Below are positions 1-8,437 of a DNA stretch of 64,000 bases, one piece after another (positions within the stretch are counted from its first letter, which is position 1; each line of letters starts with the position of its first letter). Origin of the DNA: JAMLHH01 sp037189845 (GTDB lineage Bacteria > Bacteroidota > Bacteroidia > Chitinophagales > JADIYW01); the NCBI GenBank assembly GCA_037189845.1, contig JBBCIS010000003.1, positions 620,001-684,000 of the forward strand, given 5' to 3'. Made by a program: the position numbers and the translations under genes. The notes under the pieces are model-generated. The model searched no databases and was not told where the DNA came from. It saw nothing but the letters and a program-made list of their open reading frames with translations.

Positions 1-731
1 GGATGACCTCCTGAAGAACGTCCTTCACCACCACCCATCGGGTGATCGACCGGGTTCATCGCAACACCTCTTGTTCTAGGTCTGATACCTTTCCATCTTG
101 ATGCACCTGCTTTACCAAGCGTCAACAAGCTGTGGTCTGAGTTAGATACTGAACCAACAGTAGCTAAACATGTACCCAACACTTTACGAGCTTCTCCACT
201 CGGCAATTTTACAACTACGTATTTACCTTCTTTCGCAGTCAGCTGAGCATATGTACCGGCACTTCTACAAATTGCAGCACCTTTTCCAGGGTTCAGCTCA
301 ATATTGTGGATGATAGAACCTAAAGGTAATTTTGCTAAAGGTAAAGTGTTTCCAACTTCCGGTGCAGCATTTTCGCTGTTAAGGATTTCCTGACCAACTG
401 TCAAACCTTCAGGAGCGATGATGTATCTTTTCTCTCCATCTTTATATGCAACAAGTGCAATGAAAGCTGAACGATTCGGATCGTATTCAATAGTTTTAAC
501 AACTGCCGGAATATCGAATTTGTCTCTTTTAAAGTCGATAATACGATATTGTCTTTTGTGACCACCACCAGTGTATCTCATTGTCATACGACCAGTGTTA
601 GTACGACCACCTGACTTTTTGATAGAAGTCAAGAGGGATCTCTCAGGAGTATCAGTAGTAACCTCTGCAAACGCATTGGTTATCTTTGTTCTGAGTCCCG
701 GAGTAATCGGTTTGTACTTTTTAATTGCCAT
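1..731 (-). CDS. rplB: 50S ribosomal protein L2 (3' end missing)
   Basis: Core protein of the large ribosomal subunit that binds 23S rRNA near the peptidyl-transferase centre. Reading leftward from the ATG at 731, the protein begins MAIKKYKPITPGLR and carries the L2 hallmarks GRMTMRYTGGGHKRQYR, the central NIELNPGKGA motif and the C-terminal VAMNPVDHPMGGGEG, which holds the histidine linked to peptidyl transfer. About 243 of the usual ~275 residues are present; the rest lies beyond the left window edge. It is the last visible gene of the str/S10 operon, 41 bp downstream of rplW. No defect is seen in the visible part. Confidence 0.97.
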   Translation of the reverse strand, partial: MAIKKYKPITPGLRTKITNAFAEVTTDTPERSLLTSIKKSGGRTNTGRMTMRYTGGGHKRQYRIIDFKRDKFDIPAVVKTIEYDPNRSAFIALVAYKDGEKRYIIAPEGLTVGQEILNSENAAPEVGNTLPLAKLPLGSIIHNIELNPGKGAAICRSAGTYAQLTAKEGKYVVVKLPSGEARKVLGTCLATVGSVSNSDHSLLTLGKAGASRWKGIRPRTRGVAMNPVDHPMGGGEGRSSGGH

Positions 732-772
732 TTTTAGTCTTAATTTTCGCCTAAGTAGCTTAGTTTAATTCA

Positions 773-1063
773 TTATAAATCTGTGAAGAAGTCAATGTTT
801 TCACCTTCTGCTAAAGTTACAATCGCTTTTTTGTAGCTTCCTTTTCTACCGGAAAGGATACCAGCTTTTGTAAATCTGCTTTTAGCTTTTGCAGGAAGGA
901 TCAGCGTACGGATATCGGTTACGTGTACTCCGTAAAGCTTTTCGATTTCTTTTTTGATTTCGATTTTGTTTGCTTTTTTCTCAACGATGAATCCGAAAGT
1001 ACCCAACTTATCAGTTGCGATAGTTTGTTTCTCAGTGATCAATGGTTTTTTTAAGATTTCCAT
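773..1063 (-). CDS. rplW: 50S ribosomal protein L23
   Basis: Ribosomal protein at the polypeptide exit tunnel and the docking site for trigger factor and SRP. At 96 residues it has normal length for bacterial L23. It starts MEILKKPLITEKQT, which includes the conserved P-xx-TEK motif, and keeps the NKIEIKKEIEKLYGVHV block that follows in the family. It lies between rplD (5 bp upstream) and rplB, in the invariant S10-operon order, and is certainly cotranscribed with them. Confidence 0.97.
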   Translation of the reverse strand: MEILKKPLITEKQTIATDKLGTFGFIVEKKANKIEIKKEIEKLYGVHVTDIRTLILPAKAKSRFTKAGILSGRKGSYKKAIVTLAEGENIDFFTDL

Positions 1064-1068
1064 GTTGA

Positions 1069-1707
1069 TTATGCTTTACCGGTTGATAATAATTCAGCAA
1101 TCAATTCAACAGATTTTTCACTGATCAAAACTGTTCCTGAGTTAAGAACATCATATGCGTTGAAAGAATCTACTTCAGTCACATCAGCACCCGGGATATT
1201 TCTGCTTGACAAGAAAATATTGATGTCAACATCCGGAGTAATTAGGATAGATTTTTGCTCATTCAAACCAAAACCTCTTAGGAAGTTGATATATGCTTTT
1301 GTTTGCGGAGTATCAAATGTGAAATCTTCAACGATTTTGATAGATTGATCCTGAACTTTTGCTGAAAGCGCAGATCTTTTTGAAAGAGCTACAACTTTTT
1401 TATTCAATTTGAAGTGATAATCTCTTGGTCTAGGTCCGAAGATTCTTGCTCCGCCTCTGAACAATGGGTTTTTGATGCTACCTTTTCTTGAACCACCAGT
1501 ACCTTTTTGTTTGTGAAGCTTGCGAGTAGAACCAGAGAGCTCTGACTTCTCTTTTGTTTTATGAGTACCACTTCTTAAACCTGCCAGGTATTGTTTTACC
1601 GCAAGATATAATACGTGCTCATTTGGCTCGATGCCGAAGACTTCCTCAGGTAGTTCGATTGATCTACCTGTGGATTGTCCTTGTATATTGAAAACTTCTG
1701 CTTTCAT
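1069..1707 (-). CDS. rplD: 50S ribosomal protein L4
   Basis: Large-subunit protein with a loop lining the exit tunnel; in some bacteria it also autoregulates the S10 operon. The 212-residue product has the long basic loop (around residues 55-95, including KQKGTGGSRKGS and FRGGARIFGPRPRDY) that is diagnostic for L4. Its start lies 1 bp beyond the stop of rplC, so translation of the two is probably coupled. Whether it autoregulates here cannot be judged from sequence. Confidence 0.97.
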   Translation of the reverse strand: MKAEVFNIQGQSTGRSIELPEEVFGIEPNEHVLYLAVKQYLAGLRSGTHKTKEKSELSGSTRKLHKQKGTGGSRKGSIKNPLFRGGARIFGPRPRDYHFKLNKKVVALSKRSALSAKVQDQSIKIVEDFTFDTPQTKAYINFLRGFGLNEQKSILITPDVDINIFLSSRNIPGADVTEVDSFNAYDVLNSGTVLISEKSVELIAELLSTGKA

Positions 1708-1708
1708 G

Positions 1709-2326
1709 TTATTTCTCGATGATGATAAGTGAACCGTTATGACCAGGAATTGCTCCTTTAACGAAAATCAAATTTTTGTCATGCAACACTGATAACACTT
1801 TCATGTTAGTTTGCTTAACACGATCATTACCCATACGACCGCCCATTCTCATGCCTTTCATTACTCTGGATGGAGTAGAACAAGCACCTAATGAACCAGG
1901 AGATCTTAAACGGTTGTGCTGACCGTGAGTCTGACCACCAACCCCAGAGAAGTTATGACGTTTAACAACCCCTTGGAAACCTTTACCTTTAGATTGACCA
2001 ACGATGGTGATTTTGTCACCTACGTTCAGGATCTCAGATGTAACAACATCGCCTAATTTTGCATCAGCAGCAGAGCCTCTGAACTCAACTAGTTTTTTCT
2101 TAGGAGTTGTAGATGCTTTTTCAAAGTGTCCTGCTAAAGGCTTAGTAGTATTCTTCTCCTTTTTTTCGCCATATCCTAATTGTACCGCTTCGTAACCGTC
2201 AGTTTCAACAGTTTTGATTTGTGTTACAACACATGGACCTGCCTCAATGACAGTACAAGCTATTTGCTTACCAGTCTCATCAAAGATACTGGTCATGCCT
2301 ATTTTTTTACCAATTAATCCGCTCAT
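1709..2326 (-). CDS. rplC: 50S ribosomal protein L3
   Basis: One of the first proteins to assemble on 23S rRNA. The 205-residue product starts MSGLIGKKIGMTSIFDETG and carries the L3 signature KGKGFQGVVKRHNFSG around residues 113-128, followed by the GQTHGQHNRLRSPGS segment whose glutamine is normally methylated. Its ATG shares a base with the stop codon of rpsJ at 2326, giving tight translational coupling. Length and context are normal. Confidence 0.97.
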   Translation of the reverse strand: MSGLIGKKIGMTSIFDETGKQIACTVIEAGPCVVTQIKTVETDGYEAVQLGYGEKKEKNTTKPLAGHFEKASTTPKKKLVEFRGSAADAKLGDVVTSEILNVGDKITIVGQSKGKGFQGVVKRHNFSGVGGQTHGQHNRLRSPGSLGACSTPSRVMKGMRMGGRMGNDRVKQTNMKVLSVLHDKNLIFVKGAIPGHNGSLIIIEK

Positions 2327-2631
2327 TACACTTTGATTTCTACGTCCACGCCAGAAGGCAATTCAAGTTTCATCAATGCATCTACAGTTTTAGGTGTAGC
2401 GCTATATATGTCCAAGAGTCTTTTATAAGTACACAACTTAAATTGTTCTCTTGCAGATTTGTTCACGTGTGGTGATCTTAACACTGTGAAGATTCTTTTG
2501 TGAGTAGGTAATGGAATCGGACCAGTCACTACAGCACCTGCATTTCTTACAGTTTTTACAATTTTTTCAGCAGACTTGTCTACGAGGTTATGGTCGTATG
2601 ACTTGAGCTTAATTCTAATTCTCTGTGCCAT
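2326..2631 (-). CDS. rpsJ: 30S ribosomal protein S10
   Basis: Small-subunit head protein; in bacteria it also acts with NusB as transcription factor NusE. At 101 residues it matches the family, with conserved RIKLKSYDHNLVD at the N terminus and the GPIPLPTHKRIFTVLRSPHVNK loop in the middle. It follows fusA by 7 bp. No tuf gene separates fusA from rpsJ; EF-Tu must be encoded elsewhere, as is usual in Bacteroidota. Confidence 0.97.
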   Translation of the reverse strand: MAQRIRIKLKSYDHNLVDKSAEKIVKTVRNAGAVVTGPIPLPTHKRIFTVLRSPHVNKSAREQFKLCTYKRLLDIYSATPKTVDALMKLELPSGVDVEIKV

Positions 2632-2638
2632 TGTTTTA

Positions 2639-4744
2639 TTATTCTGCTTTTACTCTAGATTTAGCTTTTGCAATCACTTCTTCAGTGATATTGTTCGGAG
2701 CTTGCGCATAGTGAGAAAACTCCATGATGGATGTTGCTCTACCGGAAGTGATAGTTCTAAGGTCAGTTACATAACCGAACATCTCAGACAAAGGAACTTT
2801 AGCTTTAATAACGTTCGCGTTATTTTTCATTTCCATTCCTTCCATCATACCACGACGACGGTTCAAGTCACCTACTACATCACCCGTATTTTCCTCAGGA
2901 GTGATTACTTCCACTTTCATGATCGGCTCCATCAACATTGGTTGAGCTTTTTTGCAACCTTCTCTGAATGCAAACTTAGCTGCTTGCTCGAATGAGAAAG
3001 TATCAGAGTCAACTGCATGGAAAGATCCATCATACAGTCTCACTTTTAAGCTAGGAACTTCATAACCAGCTAAAACACCGGTTTTCATAGCTTCTTTGAA
3101 ACCTTTCTCTACCGCAGGGATAAATTCTTTTGGAACTGCTCCTCCGAAGATATCGTTCACAAATACCAATCCTTCTTTATCAGCGTCTCCCGGGATGATC
3201 TCTACTGCAATATCAGCGAATTTACCACGACCACCTGATTGTTTGGAGTATTTCTCTCTGTGTTGTACAGATTTACCGATAGCTTCTTTATAGTTAACTT
3301 GCGGGGCACCTTGGTTACACTCTACTTTGAATTCACGTAACAACCTATCAACAATGATCTCTAAGTGAAGCTCACCCATGCCAGAGATAACTGTTTGAGC
3401 AGTTTCATCATCGTATCTTACTTTGAAAGTAGGGTCTTCCTCAGCTAACTTAGCAAGTGCCATACCTAATTTGTCAGCATCTTTCTGAGTTTTAGGCTCA
3501 ATAGCTAAACCGATTACCGGATCAGGGAATTTCATAGATTCCAATACGATCGGTGCATTCTCAGCACACAATGTATCACCTGTTCTGATATCTTTGAATC
3601 CTACAACCGCACCGATATCACCGGCTCCAAGTTGTTCGATAGGATTTTGTTTGTTAGCATGCATCTGGAAGATACGGGAGATACGCTCTTTGTTTCCGCT
3701 TCTTGTATTTAGTACATAAGAACCTGCATCTAATTTACCAGAATATGCACGTGTAAATGCTAATCTACCTACATAAGGGTCAGTAGCGATTTTGAATGCA
3801 AGAGCTGTGAAAGGCTCATCGTAGCTTGGCTTTCTGGAAACAGGTTCATCTGTTTTAGGGTTGATACCGTTGATGCTTTCTTTATCCAATGGACTTGGAA
3901 GAATTTCCATTACCAGGTCCAGCATTGTCTGTACACCTTTATTTTTGAAAGATGAACCACAAACCATCGGAACGATAGAACCATCAATTGTAGCAGCACG
4001 AAGTGCATCCAGAATTTCCCTTTCAGTGATAGTAGACGGATCATCAAAGTATTTCTCCATCAATTTCTCATCGTATTCAGAAACTGCTTCCAACAATTTT
4101 TCTCTGTACTCAGTAGCTTCATCCAGCATATCAGCAGGAATATCTACAATTTCGTAGGTCATACCATAGTCGTGCGTATTCCACACCATACCACGGAAGT
4201 TGATCAGGTCAACTACTCCCTGGAAATCATCTTCTGCACCGATTGGCAACTGAAGAGGAATCGCATTGCTTCCCAACATTTTTTTCACCTGTCCTACCAC
4301 ATTCAGGAAGTCAGCTCCCTGACGGTCCATCTTGTTGACAAAACCAAGACGCGGTACATTATAGTTGTTGGCAAGGCGCCAGTTGGTTTCAGATTGCGGC
4401 TCAACACCATCAACTGCTGAAAAAAGGAACACCAATCCGTCCAAAACTCTCAATGAACGGTTTACTTCTACTGTGAAGTCAACGTGTCCCGGAGTATCAA
4501 TTACGTTTACATGGTATTTATCGCCTCTATAGTTCCAGGTTACAGTAGTTGCAGCAGAAGTAATAGTGATACCTCTTTCTGCTTCCTGTACCATCCAGTC
4601 CATGGTAGAAGCTCCGTCGTGTACCTCACCTATTTTGTGGTTTACACCTGAATAGAAAAGAATACGCTCGGTAGTAGTGGTTTTACCGGCATCAATATGC
4701 GCAGCAATACCAATATTTCTTGTGTATTTTAAATCGCGAGCCAT
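2639..4744 (-). CDS. fusA: Elongation factor G
   Basis: Translational GTPase that drives tRNA-mRNA translocation. The 701-residue product has the GTPase motifs in order: G1 AHIDAGKTTTTE (residues 15-26), the switch region RGITITSAAT, G3 DTPGHVDF and G4 NKMD. Domains II to V follow, including GGRGKFADIAVE and a normal C terminus. Length is standard (~700). It lies between rpsG (20 bp) and rpsJ (7 bp) in the str operon. Nothing indicates a duplicated or resistance-type EF-G. Confidence 0.97.
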   Translation of the reverse strand: MARDLKYTRNIGIAAHIDAGKTTTTERILFYSGVNHKIGEVHDGASTMDWMVQEAERGITITSAATTVTWNYRGDKYHVNVIDTPGHVDFTVEVNRSLRVLDGLVFLFSAVDGVEPQSETNWRLANNYNVPRLGFVNKMDRQGADFLNVVGQVKKMLGSNAIPLQLPIGAEDDFQGVVDLINFRGMVWNTHDYGMTYEIVDIPADMLDEATEYREKLLEAVSEYDEKLMEKYFDDPSTITEREILDALRAATIDGSIVPMVCGSSFKNKGVQTMLDLVMEILPSPLDKESINGINPKTDEPVSRKPSYDEPFTALAFKIATDPYVGRLAFTRAYSGKLDAGSYVLNTRSGNKERISRIFQMHANKQNPIEQLGAGDIGAVVGFKDIRTGDTLCAENAPIVLESMKFPDPVIGLAIEPKTQKDADKLGMALAKLAEEDPTFKVRYDDETAQTVISGMGELHLEIIVDRLLREFKVECNQGAPQVNYKEAIGKSVQHREKYSKQSGGRGKFADIAVEIIPGDADKEGLVFVNDIFGGAVPKEFIPAVEKGFKEAMKTGVLAGYEVPSLKVRLYDGSFHAVDSDTFSFEQAAKFAFREGCKKAQPMLMEPIMKVEVITPEENTGDVVGDLNRRRGMMEGMEMKNNANVIKAKVPLSEMFGYVTDLRTITSGRATSIMEFSHYAQAPNNITEEVIAKAKSRVKAE

Positions 4745-4764
4745 TTTATACTTCCTCCCTGTTT

Positions 4765-5232
4765 TTAAACTTTAAAGTGAGAGAAAGCTTTATTTGCTTC
4801 CGCCATTTTGTGAGTATCTTCTTTCTTTTTAACTGAAGCACCTTCACCTTTGGATGCAGCGATGAACTCAGCAGCCAATTTTTCACCCATAGATTTACCA
4901 TTACGTTTGCGGGCAAACATGATGATCCATTTCATAGTCAAAAATTGCTTTCTTTCATCTCTGATTGGAGTAGGAATCTGGAATGTAGCACCTCCGATTC
5001 TTCTGGATCTTACCTCTACACCTGGCTGAACGTTTTGCATAGCTAGTTTCCAAATCTCATGACCGCTTTCGCCGGTAGATTTTTCGATTCTATCCATAGC
5101 TTCATAGAATACTGTGAATGCAGTACTTTTTTTACCGTCATACATCAAGCTGTTGATGAATCTGGTCACGATTGGATCACCGTATCGTGGATCCGGAGCG
5201 AGTGGACGCTTCTTGGCTTTCGTTTTTCTCAT
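4765..5232 (-). CDS. rpsG: 30S ribosomal protein S7
   Basis: Primary 16S rRNA-binding protein that nucleates assembly of the 30S head. The 155-residue product shows the family signature DPRYGDPIVTRFINSLMYDGKK near the N terminus and PGVEVRSRRIGGATFQIP at residues ~70-87. It sits 24 bp downstream of rpsL and 20 bp upstream of fusA, the standard str-operon arrangement. Confidence 0.97.
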   Translation of the reverse strand: MRKTKAKKRPLAPDPRYGDPIVTRFINSLMYDGKKSTAFTVFYEAMDRIEKSTGESGHEIWKLAMQNVQPGVEVRSRRIGGATFQIPTPIRDERKQFLTMKWIIMFARKRNGKSMGEKLAAEFIAASKGEGASVKKKEDTHKMAEANKAFSHFKV

Positions 5233-5256
5233 CTCTTTTGAAGACTATATTGTCAA

Positions 5257-5628
5257 TTATTTTTTCTTCTTGGTACCGTATTTAGATCTACTTTTCTTAC
5301 GATTGTTGACACCAGCAGTATCTAACGCACCTCTGACAATGTGATAACGTACGCCCGGAAGGTCTTTAACTCTACCGCCGCGGATAAGCACGATGGAGTG
5401 CTCCTGAAGGTTGTGACCTTCTCCCGGGATGTAGGCAATTACTTCATAACCATTGGTCAAACGCACCTTAGCCACTTTGCGCAGAGCAGAGTTAGGTTTC
5501 TTAGGTGTAGTAGTGTAAACACGAGTACACACTCCTCTTCTTTGAGGACATGCGTCAAGCGCTCTTGACTTGGAAGGAGTCTCTATGATCTCCCTGCCTT
5601 TCCTTACGAGTTGTTGTATAGTTGGCAT
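5257..5628 (-). CDS. rpsL: 30S ribosomal protein S12
   Basis: Decoding-centre protein that sets translational accuracy and is the target of streptomycin-resistance mutations. The 123-residue product keeps TTPKKPNSALRKVAKVR and GRVKDLPGVRYHIVRG; both lysines that commonly mutate in resistant strains are wild type, so this allele should be streptomycin sensitive. The C terminus is the normal lysine-rich tail. It is the first gene of the operon, directly behind the promoter at 5658-5688. Confidence 0.97.
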   Translation of the reverse strand: MPTIQQLVRKGREIIETPSKSRALDACPQRRGVCTRVYTTTPKKPNSALRKVAKVRLTNGYEVIAYIPGEGHNLQEHSIVLIRGGRVKDLPGVRYHIVRGALDTAGVNNRKKSRSKYGTKKKK

Positions 5629-5657
5629 TGTACCTTTTTACAATTTTTTTGGGACTG

Positions 5658-5688
5658 CAAAGGTAGGATAAAGACTTTGAAAAACAAA
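5658..5688 (-). promoter_or_regulatory. Promoter of the rpsL-rplB operon
   Basis: Reading the minus strand there is a TTTG (5688-5685), a 19-bp spacer and TACCTTTG (5665-5658). This matches the Bacteroidota housekeeping consensus TTTG-N19~21-TAnnTTTG at every fixed position. It gives a leader of roughly 23 nt before the rpsL ATG at 5628. The rest of the 254-bp gap up to 5882 shows no gene. Confidence 0.8.
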
Positions 5689-5882
5689 AAGAAAATGTAG
5701 AAAATTTTTTCTATGTATATTTCTTAGCCTTACTCCCACTTTGGAAGCAGTTGCTAGAGACGATATCGATTCGTACGATACGCTTCTGAAGCGGTGCGAA
5801 GATACAACAAATATTTGCCTTAGCAAATTTCCTTTAAGTTAAATAATGAAGTATTTAACAACAATCCTATCGTGTTAATAAC

Positions 5883-7193
5883 TCACTCATCCGACTTTCC
5901 CAGATCAATGATATCTATATGGGATTTTTTTTGTCTGATAAACTGTAATAGGGTCCGTCTGAGCTCAGCGGTTTCATTCACAAGCTTTATTTTAGACAAT
6001 ACCTCGTCAAAATCTTTATGCTTTGCATCTTCCAGAATACAATAACCTTTCAGCTCATAATCCTGAATTATATACACGACAGAAAGATCCTGATTTGTCT
6101 TATTCTCGATGATCCAGCAATTTTGATACGGGTAGGTAATATACTGGACAGAAGAGCTGATGATGCCATTATATTTTTCCGGTGTTAAAATCTGTTTATG
6201 GGCAGGATTTAGCTGAAGTCTGGAATATGCCAGCTGCATATATTTTGCGGCCTTTCCTGAAGAATTAAATCTAATCAGGGGTGCCTGAGCTCTGTTTTGC
6301 ACCTCCACTATTTTATAATCCAGATATCCCTTTTCGTCCTCTTCCAGAAATAAGCCGAATTTTTGCTTCTGTACACGTATAACCTTATTAAATGCCGGAC
6401 GATATGAAAAGATTTCCTGTGATTCCAGCATCATAGCTGATAAATCTGAAGGCATCTGTATTATCTGAAAATTTCTGACAGCTTTGATCAGCCTGCTATC
6501 CTGTTCGTCAAAAGGAACTTTAAAATGAGCCAGTATGCTATTTCTGAGATTTTTTGATTTGGAGATGTATAAAGGCTTATACTGTTCGTCATAAAAGGTA
6601 TAAACTCCATTGGACTCGGGAACAGATTCCAGATCATCAACATTAAATCCGGGAGGAAAATTAGTTAAAACAATTTCGTCTGATTTTATTTCTTTCATTA
6701 CCCTTTGTGCATCCTTTTGCCAGATTTTCTGAAACAGCACCGATGTAGCTTCTGTATCTCCAAATGCTCTGTGCCTGTTAGATACCGGTACGTCAAGGGA
6801 TTTACACAGCTTTCCCAAACTATACGACGGTAATCCGGGGAAAACGGCTCTGCTTAATTCTACTGTACACAGATGTTGTGAACGATACCTGATATTATGT
6901 GCTTTGAAAGACGCTTTTACAAATCCGTAGTCAAACCGGACATTATGGGCAACAAAAACATGACCGTTCAAGATCTCAAATATATCGTCAGCTATCTCTC
7001 TAAAAGTAGGTGCTTTTTTCACCATACTGTTAGAGATTCCTGTTAATTTGGAAATAAATGGCAGTATAGGTCTTTCCGGATTTACCAGAGACTGAAATTC
7101 AGACAGTACACGTTCACCGTCGTGAATAATGATTGCTATCTCAATAATTCTATCCTGAAAATAGTTACCTCCGGTAGTCTCAATATCCACCAC
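5883..7193 (-). CDS. DnaQ-family 3'-5' exonuclease fused to a GIY-YIG domain
   Basis: Predicted DNA-processing nuclease. Residues 1-165 form a DEDDh exonuclease with ExoI DIETTG at the extreme N terminus, ExoII VAHNVRFDYGF and ExoIII HRAFGDTEAT. Residues ~190-275 look like a UvrC/Cho-type GIY-YIG nuclease (GVYTFYDEQ...PLYISKSKNLR). The remaining C-terminal ~160 residues are not recognised. DnaQ-UvrC-like fusions are known and presumed to act in repair or proofreading. It follows dnaN closely. The start is uncertain: the GTG at 7193 cuts into the first beta strand. The frame stays open to a TAG at 7241-7239 without any ATG, GTG or TTG, so a rarer upstream start (CTG at 7235 or ATA at 7226) is possible. 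Confidence 0.85.
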   Translation of the reverse strand: MVDIETTGGNYFQDRIIEIAIIIHDGERVLSEFQSLVNPERPILPFISKLTGISNSMVKKAPTFREIADDIFEILNGHVFVAHNVRFDYGFVKASFKAHNIRYRSQHLCTVELSRAVFPGLPSYSLGKLCKSLDVPVSNRHRAFGDTEATSVLFQKIWQKDAQRVMKEIKSDEIVLTNFPPGFNVDDLESVPESNGVYTFYDEQYKPLYISKSKNLRNSILAHFKVPFDEQDSRLIKAVRNFQIIQMPSDLSAMMLESQEIFSYRPAFNKVIRVQKQKFGLFLEEDEKGYLDYKIVEVQNRAQAPLIRFNSSGKAAKYMQLAYSRLQLNPAHKQILTPEKYNGIISSSVQYITYPYQNCWIIENKTNQDLSVVYIIQDYELKGYCILEDAKHKDFDEVLSKIKLVNETAELRRTLLQFIRQKKSHIDIIDLGKSDE

Positions 7194-7241
7194 TGCAAAA
7201 GTGGGTGCATTTTCTGTGTACTGTATGTGTGTCAGGGCCTA

Positions 7242-8360
7242 TTATTTGGTAATCATGACCGGCATTACCAACATCAACAGGTCTTCTTGCTCATCCTGTT
7301 CCTGTGGTTTCAAAATACCAGCTCTGGTAGGTGTAGATAATTCAATTCTGATCTCCTGTCCTGCAATAGTATTCAACATTTCAATTAAGAATCTTGAGTT
7401 GAATCCTATTTCGATATCATCTCCTGTATATTCGCAGGAAAGTTGCTCTGATGCTTCATTAGAGAAGTCCAGGTCCTGTGCTGAGACGCCCAAAGTATTT
7501 CCAACAACTTTCAGTACTACCTGATTGGTTGTTTTATTGGAGAAGATTGTTGTTCTCTTTAACGTTCCCAATAAATCTTCTCTGCTGATGACCAACAGGT
7601 TCGGATTATCTTTAGGAATAACATTATTATAGTCAGGGAATCTCTGGTCAATCAACCGGCAAACCAGATAAACGTTACCTATATTAAAGAACGCGTTGTC
7701 TTTATTGTAAGACAAAGAAATCTCTGTATCGTTACCCGGAACAATGGATTTTAACTGGTTCAATGCCTTTTTAGGAATGATAAAGCTTCCTGCAGATCCT
7801 GATGTAATATCACGTCTGTTGAATCTTACCAATTTGTGAGCATCTGTAGCAACAAAGGTAATTCCATTGTCATTCAACTGAACAAAGACACCATTCATTG
7901 CGGGTCTCAATTCATCATTGCTGACAGCAAAGATTGTTTTTGAAATTCCTGTAGACAATACGTATGCAGGCATTTTGATCACCTGTACATCTTCTTCTAC
8001 CGGGATTTTAGGGAAATCTTCTCCGTTTTCTCCGGATAGCTTATACTTACCATTGTCTGTGGTCAGCTCTACCGCAAAACTCAACTCATCGAAAGAGATC
8101 GTCACTGGCTGCTCCGGTAATTCTTTTAAAATATTTACTAAAATTTTTGCTGGGATCGCAATTTTGAAATCTTCTGTAGCATCTACATCAAAGCTTGTAG
8201 AGATAGAAGTTTCCAAATCGGTTGCAGAAACCGTCAGGACACTACTTTTTATATCAAAAAGGAAATCTTCCAGAATAGGCAATACTGTATTAGAGCTAAT
8301 AACGCCTGATACTCTTTGAAGATTTTTCAATAGTGTGCTGGATGAGACAATCAATTTCAT
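7242..8360 (-). CDS. dnaN: DNA polymerase III sliding clamp, beta subunit
   Basis: Ring-shaped processivity clamp of the replicative polymerase. The 372-residue product has the three-domain clamp length and typical family blocks: MKLIVSSSTLLKNLQRVSGVI at the start, FAVSNDELRPAMNGVF in domain II and a C-terminal LLMLVMPVMITK that matches the conserved MP-hinge end. It is the first gene of a minus-strand pair with the exonuclease. dnaA is not adjacent, so this is not a classic dnaA-dnaN origin region. Confidence 0.96.
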   Translation of the reverse strand: MKLIVSSSTLLKNLQRVSGVISSNTVLPILEDFLFDIKSSVLTVSATDLETSISTSFDVDATEDFKIAIPAKILVNILKELPEQPVTISFDELSFAVELTTDNGKYKLSGENGEDFPKIPVEEDVQVIKMPAYVLSTGISKTIFAVSNDELRPAMNGVFVQLNDNGITFVATDAHKLVRFNRRDITSGSAGSFIIPKKALNQLKSIVPGNDTEISLSYNKDNAFFNIGNVYLVCRLIDQRFPDYNNVIPKDNPNLLVISREDLLGTLKRTTIFSNKTTNQVVLKVVGNTLGVSAQDLDFSNEASEQLSCEYTGDDIEIGFNSRFLIEMLNTIAGQEIRIELSTPTRAGILKPQEQDEQEDLLMLVMPVMITK

Positions 8361-8379
8361 TCGGTCAAAATTTGTAGAA

Positions 8380-8387
8380 CAAAAATA
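8380..8387 (-). promoter_or_regulatory. -7 element of dnaN
   Basis: The minus strand reads TATTTTTG, an exact TAnnTTTG match, 19 nt upstream of the dnaN ATG. A clear TTTG is not visible at the -33 position, so only the -7 element is supported. Confidence 0.5.
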
Positions 8388-8437
8388 AATAATTCTGCAA
8401 GTTATAAAATTTGAAAATCAAAAAACTAACTTGTGCT

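Noticed and set aside
2631..2639. Missing tuf gene between fusA and rpsJ as a deletion
   Set aside because: The tuf-less str/S10 junction is the ordinary arrangement in Bacteroidota; fusA and rpsJ are both complete and 7 bp apart.
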